From Tetracentron sinense (taxonomy: Eukaryota > Streptophyta > Magnoliopsida > Trochodendrales > Trochodendraceae), in NCBI GenBank assembly GCA_015143295.1, contig CM026565.1:16316548-16380547 (forward strand): a DNA stretch of 64,000 bases. The letters run 5' to 3'. Below are positions 45,601 through 57,965 of this stretch, in pieces. The first letter of the stretch is position 1; each line of letters starts with the position of its first letter. A program made the position numbers and the translations under genes. The notes under the pieces are model-generated. The model ran no database searches and was not told the DNA's origin. It saw nothing but the letters and a program-made list of their open reading frames with translations.

Positions 45601-45998
45601 AGATTTCGCCGAGTCGGGGAATCATGCGATTCGGGAAGAAGGGAAAGCTCAGTCCTAGGTACGTGGGACCATTTGAGATCGTCACAAGGGTTGGTGAGGT
45701 TGCTTACAGGGTAGCACTACCGCCTCACATGGCAGCGGTCCATAATGTATTTCACGTCTCTATGCTTAGAAAATACATTTCGGATCCGTCTCACGTCATC
45801 GCTCTTGATCCTGTTGAGATTCGAGAGGATCTTACGTTGGTTGAACAACCAGTTCAGATTCTGGATCGTCGAGATCAAGTGTTGCGAACCAAGACAATCC
45901 CTTTAGTCCTAGTGAAGTGGCAGCATCATTCCAAGGAAGAGGCTACATGGGAGCGAGAAGCCGAAGTACGAGAGAAGTACCCCCATTTATTTCTTTAA
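42667..45998 (+). pseudogene. I pol: protease, RT, RNase H, integrase, chromodomain
   Basis: A single frame to TAA 45,996-45,998, broken only by four stops: TAG 43,458, TGA 43,545, TGA 45,057, TAG 45,234 (first base). Protease active site DTG at 42,708-42,716. [22 protein letters not shown] and catalytic FVDD at 43,662-43,673. RNase [22 protein letters not shown]. Integrase zinc domain His 44,751 and 44,772, Cys 44,862 and 44,871; core Asp 44,961, Asp 45,144 and Glu 45,252, giving D-X35-E. C-terminal chromodomain (VKWQHHSKEEATW) near 45,910-45,995. The stops sit where the family has Gln or Arg, fitting C-to-T changes. Not functional as it stands. Confidence 0.95.
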
Positions 45999-46076
45999 GG
46001 CCTTGGCATTCCCTTGTATTTTGCTATAGTTTTACGCATGTATGTATCGTCCAAATTTCGGGGACGAAATTTTTGT

Positions 46077-46089
46077 AAGGGGGGGAGAA
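46077..46089 (+). promoter_or_regulatory. Polypurine tract of I
   Basis: AAGGGGGGGAGAA directly before the 3' LTR; primes plus-strand DNA synthesis. Confidence 0.93.
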
Positions 46090-47931
46090 TGTAGCACCCC
46101 GGACTTTTTCATCCTTAATGAATAGCACCTTCGTAGCTAATTGGCCGTTTTTGTAGTCTAATTAATAAATAAGGGAGAAATCGGAAATTTCGAAACGTCA
46201 GAAATGTTCGTTTTCGAAAGACGGATCCAACGCAAGTTGAATCGTCGAAATCCGACGAGCGAGTCAAAAGATATGGTCAAAACAGTCCAGACATAACAGA
46301 GCACCGATCGCTCGGTCATTACCTGCGATCAATCGGTCAACCACCGATCGCTCGATAGCTGTCGCACGGTTAACTTTTTTGTATGGGAAAAATTTCCAGA
46401 GAGCGTGTTTTTGACCGATCTCTCGGTCATAACACCGATCGACCGGAAGCCACCGATCGCTCGGTCCATACCACCGATCGATCGGTCAGACGCAGATTTT
46501 CTTCATTAAGGGTGTTTAAGACTTTGGCCATCACCCTTTGCCTATAAATAGGCTGAGTTCGTGCCTTAGGGTTTCAGAAACCCTCTGTGCCCTATCTTAG
46601 GAGATTTTAAGAGAGAGAAGAAGGAGAGGAACTACTTGTTGATCAAGCTTGTGGAAGATCAAGGTTCTTCCACTTCCCTTGGTGATTCTCAACCAAGAAC
46701 ACAAGGTTATTGCTTGTTCCAGCCATTGGGAGTCAAACTCATTGATTTCCCCAAGGTAGATACACTCTACTACAATCTTGCAATCCTACTAGTTACTAAT
46801 TATGATTCTTCTTATCTATGCCCTATCTTATGTATTGATTTTATGTATGAAAAGGTGTGATTATATACTTGGATGAAGGTTACTATTATGATGCACTCTA
46901 AGTGTTTGATAAAATACCTCTAAGGGATTCTATGCTCAAATGTGATGATTTCTCTTATTAAGTGCATATGCTCGCATGTCTCGCATGAACCGATGGTTTC
47001 CATGGATTTCTCCAAGTACAAACAAAGGTTTTTCACGAAAAGACGAATAATGAATGATTCTAAGTAACTCTATGATTTCTCTAAGATCGTTTCACAAGCT
47101 CTAAGGATCATACCATGCTCACAAGGAAACTCTATGATAATGCTCTAAGATCGTCTCACAAGCTCCACGGATCACAATGAAATGCTCTAAGATCTCTAAG
47201 GTTATGCTCTATGGAAATGCTCTAAGGTTATTACTCTATGCTCTATGTCTCTACGGATCATAATGACTCTAAGTAACTCCATGAACTCACAAGAACTCAT
47301 AAGGTTATGATTATCGATTGACTCACACGGTTACAGTTTTATTATCTCACATACTTTTTCACGGTTTCCATGCTTTAAGGAATTTACGGATTTCATTCTC
47401 CATGTCTTGTATGCTCCATGCCTAACCGCTTTATTGTTATTAGTTTGTATACACTGAGTATTCCATGCTCAGTCGATATTGTTATGATCGGCAGGTGCTC
47501 GGGTTCCATTCGATTTGTGTGGCGACGAACCTTGGGTCGAGGAAGAGTACCGTGACCCAGAGCCTTCCATGGATCACTATCATGACGATGGTGCTTTAGA
47601 TAGGAGTCGTGACTTCGATTTCTGTTGATCGACCGGCTTAGAACTTGTGTCTTTTGTTATGTGAGTGTGGGGTTTGTCCACTCCACTTTTGGGTTTCTCA
47701 CACATGTATACTTGTTGGTTCTTACTTGAGCCAAGTTATAGGAGTATTCATTTTGCTTCCGCTATGTTTAGTATTTTATTTTCCGCTGTGCATTGTATTT
47801 CGTTTCCGCTATGTATATTCAGGTACTCTGACAGGTTTCCACGTGTGCCTTATGTATCATACTGGAGGTATGATACGGCGGTCACGAGTCAAGGTACCCT
47901 TAACTCCTAGGGGGTATTTTGGGTCGCGACA
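46090..47931 (+). mobile_element. 3' LTR of I
   Basis: 1,842 bp, nearly identical to the 5' LTR. Differences seen include A/G in gaaatttcRaaac, one lost CG in the palindrome array, a missing T near 46,828, and GGGTCGCGACA instead of GGGTTGCGACA at the end. Confidence 0.97.
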
Positions 47932-47936
47932 TTAAG

Positions 47937-48415
47937 CCCATGTAGAGTCTGCTTTGAACCCTCCTATGTTGAGACTAAATTCGCATTTCCATAATTTGTT
48001 TTCCCTATCTCAGATGTTTCATGTCTGAGCATGAACCATCCATTTTTCCATTCAATCATTGTCGCCCTCCTAAATGAAGTGTGATTTCATCATTGAGGAT
48101 GAGTCATTACTTCCTAATCTTCATCATTCTTTCCTCCAAAATGAGGCGAAGAGCTATCTTACCCTATTCTCAGATGTTTCATCACTAAGTATGAATCATC
48201 CCATCCTTCTCTCTATCCCCGTTTACCGAGTAGGTTCTCCCATCAATTCCATCCTCTATGATCCCATTTGTGGCAAGCAGTCTAAGCAATTTAACTTTTT
48301 ATTTTTTTACTTTTTTGTCTTGAGTTTCACAGGCTTTATTCACTGCACGTGCAAAATTGAGGCCTTATAACCTTTGTCATTCACGTGCCAGCACCCCCCG
48401 ACAAAGAGGGGCAAC
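47937..48415 (+). other. B internal region after I, with polypurine tract
   Basis: Non-coding. It repeats the agagtctgctttga word present left of I, confirming continuity of B. The tract acaaagaggggcaac (48,401-48,415) precedes the 3' LTR. Confidence 0.75.
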
Positions 48416-49457
48416 TGTAAGCACCCCAATTTTGCACCCCTTTAGTCCATTTTCACATCCTTAAAATACTTTTAAAAACACACTTTTAAAACCCTCTTTT
48501 CCCATGCTTCGATTTTTAAAAACGCCCCTAAGGTAAAAAAATGACCAAAGTGCCCCTGAGGTAAAAATGACCAAAATACCCCTGTAAAAGTGCCAAAATT
48601 TTTCATCTTATTCAAAATAATTTTACAAATTTTTTGATCCAATTTTGGCTATTTTTGATATCAAATCAGGCTTAAAAAAGTAAAAAATTACCAAATTGCC
48701 CCTGAAGTTCAAAATAACCAAAATACTCCTGGAAAATATTTAAAAAACTCATTTTTCATCTAAAATATTTTTCATGGATTTATCAATTCAATTTCGGCTA
48801 TTTCCGGGTTTAAATCGGACTTAAAATGCAAAATCGAGCTTTCAGCCAACCAAAAAATAACACGTGGCGAAGCAAGAAAAAGGATTTTAGGCGGGTCGTT
48901 TTTACTAAACACGATCAGGCCATTTAGGACAGGTTTTGTCTGATCATATTTGCTAAAAATGACCATACCTTTTTTAGCTATAAAGGCCTGGTCGTTTATA
49001 CCATAAACGACCAAAATGAATCAAGTTTTTTGGTTTTTTTCCTGCGTGAACCGCCTTAACTTTCCATCCTTTTTGACTTTTTTTTTCTGGTCGTTTTTCA
49101 CAAAAATGACCAGAACATATTTTTTAAAAAAATAGTCCCACATCGGAAAAGAAGGGTTTTTCCTCTTTTCCCTTCCCTATAAAAGCCAAGGCCCCTTTCC
49201 AAACATTTCACCAATTCACACCCACTTGTTTTTGGTTTTTTTAATTCCCAAGACTTAGAAAACAATTAGAGATTGATTTCTCGGGATTTCGAAGTTCGGA
49301 AATTTTGTTCTCTCTGGAAAGTCCCTCTTTTTCCGAAAGTCCACCAAATTTTCGGGCAGGTAATCTTTCTATCTCTAGTCTTGCTTTCAATATTTTATTA
49401 GTTTTATTAACTACTTAAATTCTAGTTTTTTTAGTCTTTAAATTTTGTTTAGACTGT

Positions 49458-49630
49458 TAGCCTCGCCTAGTTGAACCTCTGCCCAAATGTCAATTCAAAA
49501 CTAGCATCGCCTAGTCGAACCTCTACCCAAATCCCGGTTCAAAACTAGCCTTGCCTAGTCGAACCTCTACCCAAATCCCGGTTCAAAACTAGCCTTACTT
49601 AATCAAACCTCTACCCAATACTCGGTCTAA
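49458..49630. repeat. 44-bp tandem repeat, four units, in LTR B
   Basis: Units start at 49,458, 49,502, 49,546 and 49,590, an exact 44-bp period, around the words tagtcgaacctctaccc and ggttcaaaac. It lies downstream of the TATA box, so it would be transcribed. Confidence 0.92.
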
Positions 49631-49893
49631 AAATTAAACCCTAGATTAACCCTATTTTAACCCTGGTTAAACCCTAGTTAAACATTAGTTAAACCCTAAT
49701 TCAACCCTAGATTAACCCTAATCAAATCCTATATAAACCCAAGTTTAACCCTAGTTAAACCCTAGATAAACCCTAGTTAAACCCAAGCTTAACCCTAGAT
49801 TAACTCTAGTTAAACTCTAGTTAAACCCAAGCTTAACCCTGGTTAAACTCTAATTAAACCCTAGTTAAACTCTAGGTAAACTTAACTAAACCC
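49629..49893. repeat. Telomere-like degenerate repeat (TTAAACCCTAG) in LTR B
   Basis: About 265 bp of variants of taaaccctagtt and aagcttaaccc with 11-13-bp spacing. It resembles the plant telomere word CCCTAAA but with an irregular period, and lies inside the LTR next to another tandem array. Confidence 0.88.
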
Positions 49894-50456
49894 TCGTCCG
49901 AACTTGGTTCAGTTTTACACCAGTAAAATCCCATCACTCCTCAACACAAGCTTAAAAGTCTATTTTGCACCCAAATCAGCAAAATCCATCAATCTTTCAA
50001 TCAAACCATCAATCATCTGGAACTACGTGCGGCTTGATTCCACTGACAATGGATATGTAGGCAACACTGATCAGGTTCAGCTCCCTCTAAGATAGAATCC
50101 ATATCCCGTATCTACCCTATCCATCTCATTATATTCATTACTGTTTATATTATATTTGCTTAGCATATAAATGAAATTTCAAGCTTCTCTTATGGTTTCT
50201 CCACTTTGATTCAGACTTAGGGAGTAGGTAACCATTTCCAGATGGGAGTTTAGGGGTGCCTAACACCTTCCCCTAACTCAACTGAATCCCTTATCTTATC
50301 ATCTAACTTCTAGACCATACCTTACCCAAACAGTTCAGGGACCTATTTCCCTCAGGATTAGATAGGTGGTGACTCTCAACCCAATTGCAATTTATCACTA
50401 TTCTTCACCGAGTTCAATCTTGATCAGGAATGGAAGTTAAAATTTTGGTACTCACA

Positions 50457-52641
50457 TGGGTAATTGACCAAGATCATGAGATGATCTAATACGATTACAT
50501 GCAGATATAGCTTTCCAGTTCCTTATACCTTATATGTCACAGCTATGGGTGAAGCTGGGTACTTCACTCATATAGCTACCACAATGCTAAAATGTTCTTA
50601 ATGGTTGAGATGTAGTTTTATCTCCAACTATTGTAGTGGAGACCACACATCAGCATATAGGTGCTTAAATGTACACTGACTGATTACATGCAATGAGAGA
50701 CCTCTTGCATAAACATACTATCAGATAGTTAGTCTCTCATTCACATTGAATAGTTTTGATAATCCTTAGATCTGATGAGTTCATTTATAACTGAGCAGTG
50801 ATCTGACTATTTTTATTGCACATAAGTACTCTCTACCTGAGGGACTACGATACGGTGACAGTTGGATAATCAGAAAGCTATTCGAGTCATGATGAATTTC
50901 AAACAAGAAATCCATGGTCATTAAATTGAGAGTTTATCCAAGTTTCGGGTAAGACAATACATTAAGGTTAAAGCCTGCGCAGGTGATTTTGAAATCAAAC
51001 ATGTTTGAAATATATTTTTAATAAAATATATTTTACTTAATAAAATCGGTTTTCAAAATGTTTTGAACATGAGAAATAGTTTCTCGTGGCTTTGTCTTGG
51101 AAACCCGGATGATCTACAATAGGCTATGAGTTAGATAGTATATTAATCTCGAAGGCCTATTAGGAATAATGTTGTTGGAAGGATCAATCGAATTCAAAAT
51201 TTCATGTGGTGGGATCCTTTATTGGTTTATGTTCTTTCACTAGGATTCAATTGCAACATGGATATCTCACGTCACTTGCAATTCCAGTGTCATTCCTATT
51301 AAAGGGTAAATGGGATAACATCGGATAAGCCAGGGTTAGAATGTCTCAGACAGTCTGTGGAGATGCTCATAAAGAAATATAAGCTCGAAATAATAGATTA
51401 AATGTTAATCTATGTTTAATGGATTAAATGTTAATCTACATTAAATAGATTACTTGTTGATCTATAATTTTAGATTAAATGTTAATCTAAATTAAAGGAT
51501 AATAATAATTATTATTTAATAAACCAAAAATAAGGGAATATTGGTTGGACCCATATTCATAAAAACCCATACTAAATGGACCTTATTGGTGGGCCCAACC
51601 CCATGGGATTGACATCCTAAGGTGGGCGTCCACTTCTTGGTCCCTAAGTTTATGAAACTTTGGTTAGTAGATAATTGTTAATTAATTACACCTTATCTAA
51701 TGAGATTAGATACCTTACTTGGAAGTTAAGAAACAAAGAGATAAGGATTATCCCTAATCCCTACAAGGAAGCTCACATCCCCCTCTTGCTCACACCCACC
51801 CTTGGAGAATCTAGATTGTCTAGATTCAATGTATCCCTAGTTTTTAGGGAGTTAGTTATATCTCAATTAATTAGGGAATTAGTTATATCCTATTAATTAG
51901 GGAGTTAGTTACATCCCTTTAATTAAGGAGTCCTTTTAGGAAAAGGAATTCTAAAATAGAAGGTTTTTTATAGCTAACTTCTTATGGATAAACTAGGAGT
52001 TTATTAATGATAAGAGTTATCATTAATTAGAAACTCTTAGGGATAACTATCATTATAGGATAATGATTAAAGATATGGATAAGATCCATATCCATCCCCA
52101 TCTATATAAACTCCCAACCAAAACCGTAGGGGAAAGAGGATTTGATTATTATTCACTCCAAGCCCAAACCGTGAGGAGAGGGAGAATCATTATTTTCCAT
52201 AAAAATTTCATGGGCTTCAAGGTGGGAGCCAAAGGGATTTTATTGAGCTTCAAGGAAAATCCTCAAGGGATTTTCATGAGCTTTAGTGTGGGTTAAGGGA
52301 GATCACCTCTAGGGATTTGTTGAGTTAGGGTTTGGAACCCTAAGGATTTTTGTGAGTTAGAGAGTCTACTCCATAATCTCCTACATCTCATTGTTCTTTA
52401 AAAGCCAAAGAAAGATTTGAAAGCTTCGTGGAGATAGCGAAGAGCGAGGATCGAGCTTGGAGTATTTCTTCGAGAAATCTCTATAAAGAGTTCTGAAGAT
52501 TTATCGTTTTAGTGCTTCACCGGTGAACATCATTCACGGAGGTAATATTCTTTTATCATGTAGTTAATATTAAATATTTTCTATGGTGTAAAGATTTTCG
52601 GGATCCAGTATTCCTCATATTTTTTATCTGGATTCCCTTCA
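50457..52641 (+). mobile_element. 5' LTR of D, 5'-truncated by B
   Basis: Begins at tgggtaattgacc, which is about 100 bp inside the 3' LTR copy, and ends CCCTTCA. TATA box near 52,101-52,110. Copies of AGATTAAATGTTAATCT-type palindromes are at 51,396-51,500. Confidence 0.88.
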
Positions 52642-52643
52642 AG

Positions 52644-52656
52644 TGGTATCAAAGCT
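52644..52656 (+). promoter_or_regulatory. Primer-binding site of D
   Basis: TGGTATCAAAGCT, the tRNA-Met complement with one variant base, 2 nt after the LTR. Confidence 0.9.
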
Positions 52657-54352
52657 CATGGTTAAGGAGTAAATTTTTCATTTTTTAAAGGTTAATTAAA
52701 TAAATAAAAGAATTCATGAGATAGATTTTATTTATTTATTTAAGCTCATAGTTTTTCTTTTATTTGTTCATGGAATGAATAAATAAATAATTATTATAAA
52801 TCGAATGAGATTTGATAATAATAATAATAATTAAATAATTATAAAAACTAGCTTAATGAGTTTTTAATTAAGTTTTGCAATAAATAATTTCATTATTAAA
52901 ACCTTTTAAATGATTAGATCATTTAAAATATTTGCTAATTGTTTAAAAATAATTAATGAATATTTTTTTAATAAATAGATTTTATTCAAAAATTTTATAG
53001 CCCTATAATGTGATGAGATCATGTTTAGGTTTTTCTTCCCATTCCTTCTCTTGGTTTTTATTCCAATCTTGAATAATATCATAACCAATCTTTATGAAAG
53101 GATCTTGCATTCAAGAAAAGAATAAAAGATCATAGAGTTTGAATTGGATAACAAAATCCTATCTGAATTTTAAAAATAATTTTTATTAAAAATTTTTTTT
53201 TTAAAATATAATGTTTTATTATTTTCCGGTTTGATCTATATGAGATATAGATTTTTCGAGCTCAATGATAATTTTTATCATATTTTAATCTTTTTAAATA
53301 TCAGACAAAATACTTCATCACCATGTTGCATTTAATTGTATGAGATTATATTTATGGGTCAATTTTATTAACTGTGATAAATTGTTTATCATGCATTCAT
53401 ATTAGAGTATAATATGTAGTAAGATTTTGCCAAATTTGTACAGGGCAGATTCATTCGGTTTCTCTTATAAAGGATGAATGGAAATCTGGTTTCCCAAGTG
53501 TCATTTGATTTTTGTATCATGCATTGGCTGGAGATGCTGTGAGGAGGATGCTGTGATAAGGATCTTGAATAAATAATAAAGGAGGGATCACAAAGCTGTT
53601 TGCGAGTTGCCTTTATTCTTAACTCATTCTCTTGCATCAATGCATTTTATTTTTTATTAGACCCATATCCATTAATCTCATATAATCATTATTGTTGTTT
53701 ATTTGTCATGAGATGATATTTGTTTAGTTTATCATAAGATGATATGAACTGCTATTTATTCATGTGATATTTTGTTGAAATAATTGCCCTATAAATATCA
53801 TGTGTATATAAGACTGGGGATAAGTCCTAAGTATTATGAACTTCTACCATACACTATGTGCTCTTATAGTGGAGAGTGTGAGTAAGCTAACAGGCCAAAG
53901 CCAGGCCCAATCCCTCTCACCTATGTGAAAATATGGTGAAAACTTTATAAGCAAATAGTGGGAGCAATAACACCAAAGCATTAGCTTTTTTTAGGTTCAT
54001 GGTGGGTGTGCACATGAATAAGAGATGTCATACAATAATGTCAAAGTGTGAATATAACATCCTTTATAGATCAGACAGTAGATCGAATGCTCCAAGATTC
54101 ATATGATAAGATCTGTGAAAGTAGAGAAAATAGATTCTATCTGCCTATTCAAGGCGATGTGATGTTATGCTCAAAGGCGATGTGATGTTACGCTCAAAGG
54201 CGGGAGTACATTAAGCCAGTGACTAGGTATTCGATGCCAATTAATTCTCCCTATATTGGCAATATTATTAGAAACAGACCCATAATCTAATGGTATTAAA
54301 TGAATTCAATAGATCTCTAATACTATCTTTAATTTTGTCATTTGATTAGATC
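52657..54352 (+). other. D leader, non-coding
   Basis: About 1.7 kb, very A/T-rich, with no credible ORF. A short direct repeat (aaggcgatgtgatgtta) occurs twice near 54,150-54,200. Confidence 0.65.
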
Positions 54353-54825
54353 ATGACAGACCTTCACCCTCTAACTGAAATTTTACGTGATGAGAAGTTA
54401 GTTGGAACTAAATATGTTGTCTGGGAAAAAAAAATTAGAATTGTATTTGCCACAGACAACCTTGACCTATGTCTTAAGACACCTAAACCCGAGATTCCTA
54501 TTGATGCATCACCGGCCCAAAAGGCTGAGTTGGAGCATTGGGAGAGGTCCAATCAGATGACCAAGTGTTATATTCTGGCTTCAATGTCTAACATTTTGCA
54601 AAACCAGCATGAATACGTGGATAAAGCTTATGACATTTTGTAAAACCTGCATGAGATGTTTGGTGAGCAAAATAGGTCAGCTCGACAAATAAAGTTGAAA
54701 ACCCTTGTTAACACCAAGATGGCTGAGGGAACTCCAATCAGAGAGCACATCATAAAGATGATGGTCTTATTGAATGAACTGAAAATTCTTGGTGGAGAGA
54801 TGGATGCCATCACTCAAGTTGATAC
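54353..54825 (+). pseudogene. D gag, N-terminal part
   Basis: ATG at 54,353: MTDLHPLTEILRDEKLVG, then YVVWEKKIRIVF, a copia UBN2-type gag start. A stop at about 54,641 precedes further gag text (ARQIKLKTLVNTKMAEG), and LTR J enters at 54,826. The reading resumes at 57,966 after the duplicated gatac. Gag would form the particle; this copy is broken. Confidence 0.85.
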
Positions 54826-55530
54826 TGTAGAGCCCCGATTTTCACATGCACTGTTCATGTGAATATGGTTGTGAATAGTGCCGTAGGCACAATTCTTATA
54901 AAGGCCGAGGGTCATTTATGTAATTTGGTTTATGAGGCGTGATAAGAATAGTTTAAATTAGTTTTAGTATCGTTGTTGGGTGCTTGGGATGAAGAAACAA
55001 GAGTATAACATACTCTAAGTGTCGAAAAAGAGGGATGTCTTCACATACCCTTAACTTGTGGAAGCTCTAGTTTGGTCACCAATTATTAGAATCGAGTGAT
55101 TCTTGAGCCATTAGAAAGATATTGAAATCCTCTTCTAGGTTCATGTATATCACTTTTCCATATTTTTAGTCGAATTTAGGTAAAACATGGATTTTCCAAA
55201 GGCTAGTCTGTTGTACATTCAGCAGTCATTTTGGACTAGTCACCTTTAGGGCCACTTTGGACCACTAATAAAGAAGAATTAGGATTTGTACAAAACATGA
55301 AAGTTGTTCCCCTTTGAATGATGAGTCTAATACAAGTTAAATCGTCAAAATCCAATAAGCGAGTCAAAAGTTATGGTTGAAATAGCAAAGCGGGAAAAAC
55401 CGGAAAAATGGGGACCAATCCGGTCGACCGAACTTTTGACCGGTGGACCGATCACCTGTGTATTTGTGCTTTGGCCGACAACCAGTGATATTTTAAGGGT
55501 ATTTTAGGGTTTTGACAACCCCCAAACACT

Positions 55531-55537
55531 TATATAA
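55531..55537 (+). promoter_or_regulatory. TATA box of LTR J
   Basis: TATATAA about 60 bp after the palindromic stretch, the same order as in LTRs I, H and G. Confidence 0.65.
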
Positions 55538-56269
55538 GCCCATAATTCGTGCATAAGGGTTTCACAAACCCGAAAGAGAGTTGGAGAGGGATTTTTAAAG
55601 AGGAAGAAGAAGAGAAAGTTGGGTTCTCCTTGGGTTGTTCTTAGCTTGGGTTTGTGATTAAAGGAGGAGCTTGGATATGCTCTTTAAGCTTGGATTTTGT
55701 TCCTCAAGCTTTCTAAAGGCATTGAAATTGAAGGAAATCAATCCTTCAAAAGGTATAACATTCTACTAGCTCCTCATGTTGTGATCCATTCATGTAAAGT
55801 AAGGTTTAAAACTTGGTTTTCTTAGGAAAAGGCTAGATTTTTCTACTATATACTCTTGTATGATTTTTAGATGAAAAGCATGCTATTTGGATGAAAAAGA
55901 AGTAGAAGCTCTACTATTATCATGCTAGGATTAATTATAAAAGTAAGTCATGCTCTATGGTTTTGATAAAAGAGAAGAATTGATGTATGACTTTTAAAGG
56001 AAATTAAGGCATATAGCCTTGTATGTATATCATATTGAAACAAATAAAATAAAAAATAGGATTTCCATTATAGATGATGATTTACTCGCTTTCCCCAATT
56101 GTTCAAAATGATATACATGATCACTCACGCTTATATGATCGGTTTTCATCGAATACAAGTATTAAAGGAAAGGTTTTATCATAAAGTATGAATTTTGCTT
56201 AAACTATGATTTCTATGATTTCCAACCAACGTATGGTTTTACTTAAAGTATGAATTATGTTCAAAGTAT

Positions 56270-56590
56270 TGTTTTAGATCAAAGGAAAGTATTTTTTTTA
56301 TAGTCAAAGCATATTTTTGGTTCAAAGAAGTACTTGCTCAAAGTATGGATTGTTGGTTCAAAGTATGGATTGTTGGTTCAAAGTATGATTTTCGTTCAAA
56401 ATCTGATTTATGTTAAAGCATGAATTCTGTTTGAAGTATGATTTCATTTTAAAATATGATTTTTGATTGAAGTATTGCTTGCTTAAAAATATGATTTCCG
56501 ATCAATGAAGTATTTGTACAAAGAATGGCTTTGGTTCAAAAAATGTTTTCTGAAAGTATGGTTTTGCTCAAAGTATGGAGATGTTTTCTG
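56270..56590. repeat. Degenerate array of ttcaaagtatgatt words in LTR J
   Basis: About fifteen imperfect copies of a word of 17-21 bp, e.g. ggttcaaagtatggattgtt twice in a row near 56,340-56,380. Confidence 0.85.
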
Positions 56591-56599
56591 TGCATCAAG

Positions 56600-56985
56600 G
56601 CTAGTGTGTGCCATTCAATCATAGTTCGGGCACTAGTTAAGTAAAAGATAAAAAGCTAGTGTGTTTCATTCCACTATAGTCTGGGCATTAGCAAATTAAA
56701 AGAGGAAATACTAGTGTGTTATGTTCCATCATAGTCTGAGCACTAGTCAAGTAAGAATGACGCTAGTGTGTCCGTTCCATCATAGTCCGAGCATTAGTCA
56801 CAAGTGAAATAGCTAGTGTGTTCCCTTCCACTATAGTCCAGGCACTAGTCAAGTAAAGATAAGAGGCTAATATGTTATGTTCCATCATAGTCTGGGCATT
56901 AGTTAAAAGATGTAAAAGTAATGAAATAAAGCTAGTGTGTTCCGTTCCATTATAGTCCGGGCACTAGTTAAATGAAAACGAAAGT
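56600..56985. repeat. Minisatellite of seven 50-65-bp units in LTR J
   Basis: Units begin ctagtgtgtt at 56,601, 56,656, 56,711, 56,763, 56,813, 56,867 and 56,932. Each ends with a word like catagtccgggcactag, so start and end of a unit carry ctag words in opposite sense. Confidence 0.92.
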
Positions 56986-57965
56986 GAAATGTTCTTTCTA
57001 TTCTAAAAGTGAAATGCTATGTTCTGTTCTGAAAGTAAAATGTTTTGTTCTTTTCTATTCTGAAAGTGAGATGAAAAGTAAAGAGAAATGTATGTGTTAA
57101 ATGAGTATTTTGTTATGTTATGGCTAATGGACCCTTACCCTTGTATGGTAAGGCATTAGTAATCTGTTATGTTATGTTCTGAAAGTGAGGTAATTGTAAA
57201 TAGTAAAGGATATGAAATATAGTAATTGTAAAGACATGATGCATGTGTGAAATATGTGATTTGAAAAGTGAAGGATAGGATGAAATGATAAAAGTATGGT
57301 TTTAAAGGAAAAGCACGAAAAACATGTGATTTGAAAGTATATGCAAATGCTATTGAAATGAGATTTGAAATGTATTGATCAAAGTAGGATTTTGAAAAGT
57401 TATGCACATGTTGGTTTTAAAAGAAGTATGGTTTCCGCACTCTGATTTAAAGTGAGTTTTATTCTGATTAGTTCCATATTGAACTGCCTTATTCTATTTA
57501 TATGCGATCATGTCATGATGGATATTCCTAACATGGTTAGCTAGTAGTTTGTAGACGTTGAGTATTCCATGCCCAGCCGTACATTTTATGTCGACAAGTC
57601 TATTTGGTAATTGCAACCCAGAGCTATGGGTTGAAGAAGAGTAAGTGGAAGAGGATTCTGCTTAGGATCATCGTGTGAAGAAGAGGGTCTTGACAGGCGA
57701 CCCTATTATTACTGTTTTGAGTGATGTGAGGGACAGACATGTATATTTAACTAAGTAGGGATGTCCACTTTGATTAGTTGCACTTGTATGCACTTGGAAT
57801 ACAGTTAAGTTATTAAGAAATTTTCAAGTTCACCTTTTAGCATGCCTTATATGCTCTTGCAGGATAATATGTACGCCTTATGTGTCATGACAGGATGGTA
57901 TGACATGACGGTCACGACCCAAAAGTCTCCTAACTCCTAGGGGGATTTTGGGTTGCGACAGATAC

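Larger units (their letters stand above)
39101..47931 (+). mobile_element. Element I, full-length Tekay/Del-like chromovirus (Ty3/gypsy)
   Basis: 8,831 bp with an exact duplication ttaag (39,096-39,100 and 47,932-47,936). 5' LTR 39,101-40,943, primer site 40,948-40,960, gag, protease-RT-RNase H-integrase-chromodomain, polypurine tract 46,077-46,089, 3' LTR 46,090-47,931. By eye the LTRs differ at about 7 substitutions and 1 indel (about 0.4%), so insertion is recent. The coding region nevertheless has four stops and a frameshift, so the copy cannot make its own enzymes. Inserted in element B. Confidence 0.97.
31316..50456 (+). mobile_element. Element B, pol-less Tat-like Ty3/gypsy element (right part)
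   Basis: B has a 5' LTR remnant (31,316-31,356), primer site, leader, gag, a long non-coding stretch, polypurine tract and a full 3' LTR (48,416-50,456). Without the nested E and I its internal region is about 6.06 kb, but only gag is recognisable; no protease, RT or integrase was found. It is thus a non-autonomous Tat derivative. C is inserted 41 bp from the end of its 5' LTR. Its right end meets D's 5' LTR about 100 bp into that LTR, so B inserted in D, with tgggt (50,457-50,461) as predicted duplication. Confidence 0.8.
48416..50456 (+). mobile_element. 3' LTR of B
   Basis: 2,041 bp, TGTAAGCACCCC to GGTACTCACA. TATA box ctataaaag near 49,177-49,185. It holds a 44-bp tandem repeat (49,458-49,630) and a TTAAACCCTAG-like array (49,629-49,893). 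The U5 end shares the GCCTAACACCTTCC block with A. A PBS-like word, TGGTGACTCT, is at 50,367-50,376. Confidence 0.9.
54826..57960 (+). mobile_element. J, solo LTR of a Ty3/gypsy family, inserted in D gag
   Basis: 3,135 bp, TGTAGAGCCCC to TTGGGTTGCGACA, with an exact duplication gatac (54,821-54,825 and 57,961-57,965). The ends match LTR I, so it is a Tekay-like relative. It has the conserved U3 block (55,290-55,385), a palindromic stretch (55,418-55,472), a TATA box (55,531-55,537) and two tandem arrays (56,270-56,590 and 56,600-56,985). No internal region is left. Confidence 0.95.

Noticed and set aside
49629-49893. Interstitial telomere or chromosome end
   Set aside because: Irregular period and a position inside LTR B explain it better.
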